Source: Hemerocallis citrina (lineage: Eukaryota; Streptophyta; Magnoliopsida; Asparagales; Asphodelaceae). Taken from it: a DNA stretch of 64,000 nt. The stretch lies in assembly GCA_017893485.1 (NCBI GenBank), contig CM030365.1, positions 28,666,289 to 28,730,288 of the forward strand, given 5' to 3'. Below, in pieces: positions 58,497 to 64,000 of this stretch. The translations under genes were made by a program, and so were the position numbers. The notes beneath the pieces are model-generated. The model was not told the DNA's origin. It worked only from the letters and a program-made list of their open reading frames with translations, and searched no databases. Numbering within the stretch: position 1 is the first letter of the stretch; the number at the start of each line of letters is the position of its first letter.

Positions 58497-60911
58497 TTAG
58501 GAGGTCTAGCCCAAACCCCCAGGATTGCTGTAGGTACTGGTCAACAAAACCATCTGTTATTAGCATTATTCATTTCATCTTTCCATCGTACTATGTTCCA
58601 CAACATTACACTTTTGAATTCAAGAATAGCTACCACCTTGATTTTAGTCACGTGTATTAATAACACATTTAGTTAGCACTTACCATCTTATCTTTTATCT
58701 TGCATTTGATGCACATCTGATGTCCACGATATAATTATCATCTCAGTATATCACATATATACATACACCTAGTCATTTAACATATAAACCAACATGTCAT
58801 ATTATTGCATATCACGAATGCACCACATTATTTATTTTTCCATAACATCACCCATTATGAATACTACGCTATTTACTACTTCATTAAATCACATATAGGC
58901 ATACACCAAGGTATATCATAAATAAAAGAATTATAAGGTGCTGGTCTGTATCGTAAGCGTATCAAAATATATAATTCATCACAGAATAATATCATATTAT
59001 TGCCCATTAATTCACTTCGAACATAATTACAATGTAAACATGTACCCAATTATTAATTTCATCAACTATTGCATCACACGTCATAATCAGCTATATATAT
59101 ATCACAAATATACACCACACGTGCAGGTTTCCCAAAAAAGGAGCCAAAATCACTTATTTCCTCTAATTAAATCTTATAATATCTAGTTATAGCGTACTAG
59201 CTCATACACCATGCTCCATGTAATCATAATTACCTATAAGGGCCTATATGTCCCAAAACATGCACAAAATATGCACTGGATAAAAATATGCATAAACAAT
59301 CTAATATAATTAGTTTTTATACTTCAACACATCACAATAACCCATACTATAGATTTTATATACTTAAAATAGTCACTTTCACCATATCTCTCAAAAACCC
59401 ATTTTGGATCCTTAAAAATCCGTATTTTCAATAAAAATCCAGTTTTGGCATAAATCCCACAAAACATATCAAAAGGCCACGAAATTCGACCACAATATAA
59501 AATATTTATAAATACAACATACTCACCTGACGGATTGAGCAAACGATGTCCCACATCCGTCCTGTAGCCAGTCGAAGTTCGACTTTTTTCACCTAAATAG
59601 GAAATTATAGGATCGATTAGCATGAAACTCAAAACTCGACCTATGGATCTCCAAATTCAAATCCATCTTCACCCACATGTCACAAATAACATACGTTGGC
59701 GAGCTACATCGACGGATTTCAAATTTGAACCCCAATACAAGAACTTACCTATGGATCGGAGGCTTTCTAATAGGAAAATTTCCTATTTCCTAATTTCTTC
59801 AATCCCTTTGTCCTAATATCTCAAATTAGGGTTAACAACAATAATGCGACTCATCTACACCTCAGAATTCATCAAATTCTCACCTCTATATCACGCAGGG
59901 CATTTCACCGAACACCCGGCGTGCACTTTACACCTATAGTCTATTTTACTCAATTTAATTGAGCTGGAAGTCTATAAAAATTATCCTAAATTCATATTAA
60001 TACTTTCATAATACTCTAAACCCTCATATGCATTTTCTATAATTATTTGGATCGAGTTTTCTACCCGATTTCATAAACCCTATAGTTCGAGTTTATGCCA
60101 AAATTACTACTCCCCATTTTATTCTAATGGCTCACTATAATTTTTACCACCATACAAGAGATAATTTTTATATATATGTATCTCTATTTTACAAACCCAA
60201 AACCCTAACTTACTAACAACTTGTAATTTCTCTAGCAATCCACTAATTCCTCAAATCTTCCACTTCCAACACCTCTAAATCTCTCTACCATAATAATCCT
60301 ACTCAATAAAACTAACCACACTTAATTTTATTCGAATAAATAAAATAGAATATACCTTTTCGAAATTCTTTCGAAAATCCGACACTTCCACGATGTAGAG
60401 AACCCCTGAATTAGCATATCCCTCAGTTTAATTTGGATTTGGTGAAGAATCCAAGTGGATTTGAGCGGGAGTGAGGGAGGCCGATGGGTTTCGGCCGAAG
60501 GGTTCTGCGATCGGGAATGGAAAAAAAAGAAAAGAAGGGAGAAGGAAGGAGGAGAGAAAGGGGGGGGGGGTTGTAAAAAGATTAATAATAATAATAATAA
60601 TTAATTAAAGGCTATTTGCAAATAAACCCCCAATACCCTAAAATATTTCGAATAAACACCAAATTTATACTTTAATAATACTAATAATACAAAATACATT
60701 AAATCATCTCATAACAATCCTCCAAAATTATAAAATAAAGTAAATAATATTTCTTCACATAAAATCTCAACTCATGGCTTCAACATATCATCTACACCAA
60801 TTCAATTAAAATATCCATACCAGTATCAATAAGATATCACTTAAAATAATTCTCACCCCTACAAAATATAAAAACGAATATTTTCGGTATTTTAAAATCC
60901 GAGGTGTTACA

Positions 60912-62946
60912 ATTTCTATGTATTTCCATGTGCTTATAATTCATGTTAGCTAGAGTTGTTGGGAATTGTTAGTTGTTTGAATCATGCAACTGATTATGAG
61001 TAATAAGTGTTCCTTGTGCTCATAAGTCATGTAATAGCATGTTTATGTTGGGGAAATAGTTCACGCTAATTATTAGCAATTTGTTGTTGCATACGTAGCT
61101 AGTTGTCTCGTATGTGATTCGTTTGTATCATATGTAGCTAGTTGGCTCATATGTAATTCGTTTGGCTCATACGTTGCTAGTTGGCTCATATGTAAGTTGT
61201 TTTGCTCATACGTAGCTTTTCGGGCTCATATGTAGTTGTTGGTCTTATACGTAGCTTATTCGACTCGTATGTATATTGTTGTCTCATACGCAGCTCACCT
61301 GGCTCGTATATAGGTCATTGTTTCATACCTAGCTTGTTTAGCTCGTATGTGATTTGTTTGCTCGTATATAGCTTATTAGCTAGTACGCATTTTGTTGTGC
61401 TTGTCTAGGGTGATATCATTGCCCTAGGGGCCATCGACCATCAAGGCGTGTATTTATTTTATCCCTCAGGGACTGTGGACAAGTCACCCCTCGTGCACCG
61501 TCAGATCTTAACTGGTTTAGGTTAATCGCTGGCCGGGAGCGTAGACGGAATGAAAGTTCAGGGTAGTAGCATGCGAATAAGTTCGTATCGCCAGAGTCTT
61601 GGGTCGATAGGCTGGGATAGGATCCTTGGTGATCTTGTAAGTCTCGATTGAGCACCTAGCAAAGTTATCTTGCAAAGTCAAACTTAAGACCTAGCATGTT
61701 GTGTTAGTATTGTTGTCATCCCTCAAATTGTTTAAGGTTAGTAACATCGTTTGGGTAGTAACTAGTAACCATTGTTACATAATCTTTTTATCTATTACTG
61801 CGTCGAAGGGAAAGAGTTGGTATTAGGGGTGATACCTTATGATCCGACCAGTTCTATAGGCCAGCACTAGGTGATGTTATTGGTTGTACCCTTCTTGTCA
61901 AAGGGATACGGTCTGTGCCTTCTCATGGGTTGGGAGCACAGGATCTGTATCTCGTCTGTTAATTTTTGAAGTGCCATGATAAGAACAGGAGATTTTCCTG
62001 TCGGAACTAGGGGATGGACCTCAAAAATTCTGTCCTGTTCTATGTCAAGGAAAGAGAATCGGCCTTAGACTACGGTCTATGAGCTAAGGGGCCATAGGGA
62101 ATGCTTTGAGCTAACCTGTGTTGTAGTAAACTCTTGGTGTTCGTCTGATTTTTGAGTGGGGTTCAGTATGACGGGCAGTAGTGGCAGACAAAGACCACGA
62201 TATGATTGCGAATGGTAGGATTAGACCGTTTTAGAACAACCTCATCAGTCACGCTGTATCTTTAGGAACAGGTTGAGTACTAGAGTAAAATTCATGACGC
62301 GGGTTAAAATCCCTAAATATGAAGAAACGGCTTGATATGGGCATATGTATTTTTGGGCTGCATACTGTCCAGAGTCTTGCTTGCATTAGAATAAGTGCAT
62401 CCTTGCATTAGTTGATCTTGCATTAGAGTCTAAGTCATAGCGTACAATGACACATCAATTATATATACACATTTCTCTTTTCATCAATTTGTTTGTTTAA
62501 GTTGAGATTCATTGCTAGTCATCAGCTCTTAAGCGTCAGTATATGTACTGACGTCCCCATTCAAATATGTACTAGATTACAGGACTACAGGTTCAGGGTT
62601 CAGGAGGACTCCAGACCAGTGGAGCGTTCAAGTGAAGCACTGTGTTGATTATTGTTGATGTTGTTATATGTTTATTGTTGAAAAGCATCCAAGTGAAGTA
62701 CCAAGTGTGCTTTATTATTCATTGTACTCTGATGTAAATTTATTGTAAGTTGTAACACTTGGGCTTATAAGGCATTATTGTAACATTAATGTAATGTATT
62801 GCAGTTTTATAACATTTGGACTTGTAATACATTTGTGTTGAATAAAATATTTTGAATTTTCCCGTTTTCTGTGAATGTGGCTAATTGAATGTAAAGGTCC
62901 TGGCTCGTGTCTTGAATTCTCCATATAGGAATTTCGGGGCGTTATA
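60912..62946 (+). mobile_element. LTR family B, outer copy, segment 4 (3' end)
   Basis: Continuation after LTR C to the LTR end TTTCGGGGCGTTATA (CA end mutated to TA). Matches B' (about 23190 to 21302) in inverse. Short repeats 'ggctcatatgtaattcgttt' lie at about 61090-61390. Followed directly by E2/E5 integrase at 62947. No gene. Confidence 0.88.
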
Positions 62947-64000
62947 GGTGGGAAGGGTTCAAGTAGATCCATCCCCCACATAGTGAACGGGATTGGGTTG
63001 GACAAAGAACGGAGCTCGACTTAGGGCGCCCGTTTGATGGACGTGAACTTTTGACACGAAGTGCGATGGCGGACATGTTGGTGAGCATCTCTGAGGAGTG
63101 TGGGCCAATAGTAACCATGATTGAGGATCTTTCGGGCGAGAGATCTCACTCCAATTTGAGCACCACCAATCCCTTCGTGGACTTCCTTAAGGGCGTACTG
63201 GGCCTCCTCAGGTGATAAGCATCGAAGATTTGGACGACCATCAGCTAGAGTATACGAGCGTTTGTACAAGATTCCTCCGATGATAGTGTAGCACTCTGCC
63301 CTTGTTCGGAATTTTTTTGCTTCTTTATGATATGCTGGAAGTATGCCCCCCTCGAGGAATTCGAACAATGGTTTCATCCAGTTCTCCCCGGGTGGTGGGG
63401 GAGGAATCATCATGAGTTCATAATGTTCTGCCTCGTTGTTGGGGTGGAGGAGAACTTCAATAAGGACTGTATGATCCAGTCCTTAAAGAGACAAAGAGGC
63501 TAACTTGGACAGGGAGTCTGCTTGCCCATTTTCTTCTCTCGCTATGTGGATAACTTCCGACCCTTGCAATGCGCTTAGAAGCCGCTTGACTCGGGCATAG
63601 TATTTGACCATCCGATAATCTCTAGCTTCGTATTCCCCAAGGACCTATTTAACTACTAGCTAAGATTCGCTGTATAGTTTTACACGGTGAGCCCCTGCTT
63701 TTCGGGCTAAGACCAAGCCGGCTATTAGGGCGTCGTATCTAGCTTCGTTGTTGAAGGCTTAATTTTTTTTACGGAGAGAGTACTGGAGGTTGAAATCATC
63801 TGGTCCCATTAGAATAACACACCTGCCCCGCTTCCCTTGAGGCATGAGGATCCGTCGACAAAGACACTCCAGAATGGGGGGTTTCTGTCTTCCTCCGCAT
63901 TCATTAAATAGAGAAGACGCCAGGGTCCGAAATTGTGCTTTCGACTATGAACTCCTCAAGGGCTTGGGGTTTGATGGCTGTTCGCGGCTGGTAACTTATG
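62947..64000 (-). pseudogene. E2 (right part): second RNase H and integrase N-terminal half
   Basis: Minus-strand Tat pol that continues beyond the window. From 64000: SYQPRTAIKPQALEEFIVES, second RNase H (FVDGSSCLKGSGAG, NNEARYDALIAGL), NGQADSLSKLASLSL, then an integrase N-terminal region with VHEGIGGAQIGVRSLARKI (second His of the zinc motif changed to Gln) and HVRHRTSCQK (first Cys changed). It then reads PFTMWGMDLLEPFPP and stops at the LTR B border. Many in-frame stops, for example at about 63485, 63650 and 63020. It is the other half of the integrase at 19401-20252: removing 20253-62946 rejoins the protein at the exact E3 spacing. Confidence 0.92.

Larger units (their letters stand above)
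56272..60911 (-). mobile_element. Solo LTR, family C (TSD ATTTC)
   Basis: 4640 bp bounded by TGTAACACC (56272) and GGTGTTACA (60911), flanked by ATTTC at 56267-56271 and 60912-60916. Orientation minus: the leader-like C/T-rich block followed by AAAAGGTATATTC (60560 to 60350 on the minus strand) lies near the 60911 end, and the other end has TTTTGGGGTGTTACA as in LTRs F and B. A hairpin-rich region is at 57660-58500. No PBS, PPT or coding domain; the small ORFs (57261, 58938, 59324 and others) show no domain. Confidence 0.92.

Noticed and set aside
59324..59632. 102-codon minus-strand frame in LTR C (MSFMLIDPII...)
   Set aside because: No domain, AT-rich LTR sequence, no second copy in this window to test conservation.
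20253..62946. LTR B as a full element with two LTRs at its ends
   Set aside because: The left and right parts together add up to about one LTR (roughly 4.8 kb against 5.08 kb for B'), they are different parts of the LTR, and there is no PBS, PPT or coding domain of a B element. A single LTR copy split by later insertions fits better.
1..64000. Host protein-coding genes, tRNA or rRNA genes
   Set aside because: Every frame with recognisable protein similarity belongs to retrotransposon gag, pol or the Tat antisense gene. I saw no cloverleaf-type tRNA sequence or rRNA motif; the PBS sites are only tRNA-complementary primers.

Overview
This 64 kb window is plant nuclear DNA made almost entirely of nested LTR retrotransposons. 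I found no host gene, rRNA, tRNA or CRISPR. The host is a flowering plant, probably one with a large repeat-rich genome. Evidence: Ty3/Gypsy Tat-lineage pol with a second RNase H, an Athila-like gag element with the plant-type PBS TGGCGCCGTTGCCGGGGA, long (3.4-5.1 kb) LTRs starting TGTAAC/TGTCAC, and 5-bp target-site duplications (TSDs) around most insertions. The species cannot be named from this sequence.

Layout. 1-6320: three stacked LTRs of one long-LTR family (A1, A2, A3), cut off by the window edge. 6321-13220: remnant of Tat element E1 (+ orientation) with its antisense gene on the - strand, split by a 3.8 kb solo LTR (G, TSD GGTGT), and a 120-bp repeat array. 13221-20252: 3' part of Tat element E2 (- orientation): 3' LTR, a repeat array, a convergent antisense gene on the + strand, a second repeat array, and the C-terminal half of integrase. 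At 20252 E2 is cut by LTR family B. The missing N-terminal half of its integrase and its RNase H reappear at 62947-64000. Everything from 20253 to 62946 is therefore one pile of insertions inside E2. The pile holds: LTR B (20253-21301, 26380-27533, 55721-56271, 60912-62946); an inverted solo LTR B' (21302-26379, TSD AACTT); truncated LTR A4; Tat element E3 (- orientation, about 29.7-45.8 kb) with complete but stop-riddled gag-pol; a young Athila-like gag-only element (38824-45119, TSD GAGGC) inserted at the E3 gag start codon; LTR F; solo LTR A (47011-50447, TSD TAAAT); Tat element E4 (+ orientation, 51721-55720); and solo LTR C (56272-60911, TSD ATTTC). One deletion with a junction near 29.7 kb explains all the missing pieces.

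The most interesting system is the extra module of the Tat elements. Four copies (E1-E4) carry a gene on the strand opposite to gag-pol, with the same predicted exon-intron layout: a domain resembling 'Transposase_28 / putative gypsy type transposon', then a conserved FVPDWQ-type domain, then coiled coils. In E1, E2 and E4, where the upstream side survives, its promoter is preceded by a tandem array packed with W-box (TTGACY) and partly G-box (CACGTG) motifs. The arrays differ in unit length and sequence but keep the motifs. Where sense and antisense genes converge (E2, E3), a different array of ~113-117 bp units carries a hairpin that keeps pairing although its stem sequence differs between the two elements. 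This looks like a retrotransposon-borne antisense gene with its own enhancer array and a structured boundary. All copies here carry damage and are probably non-functional.
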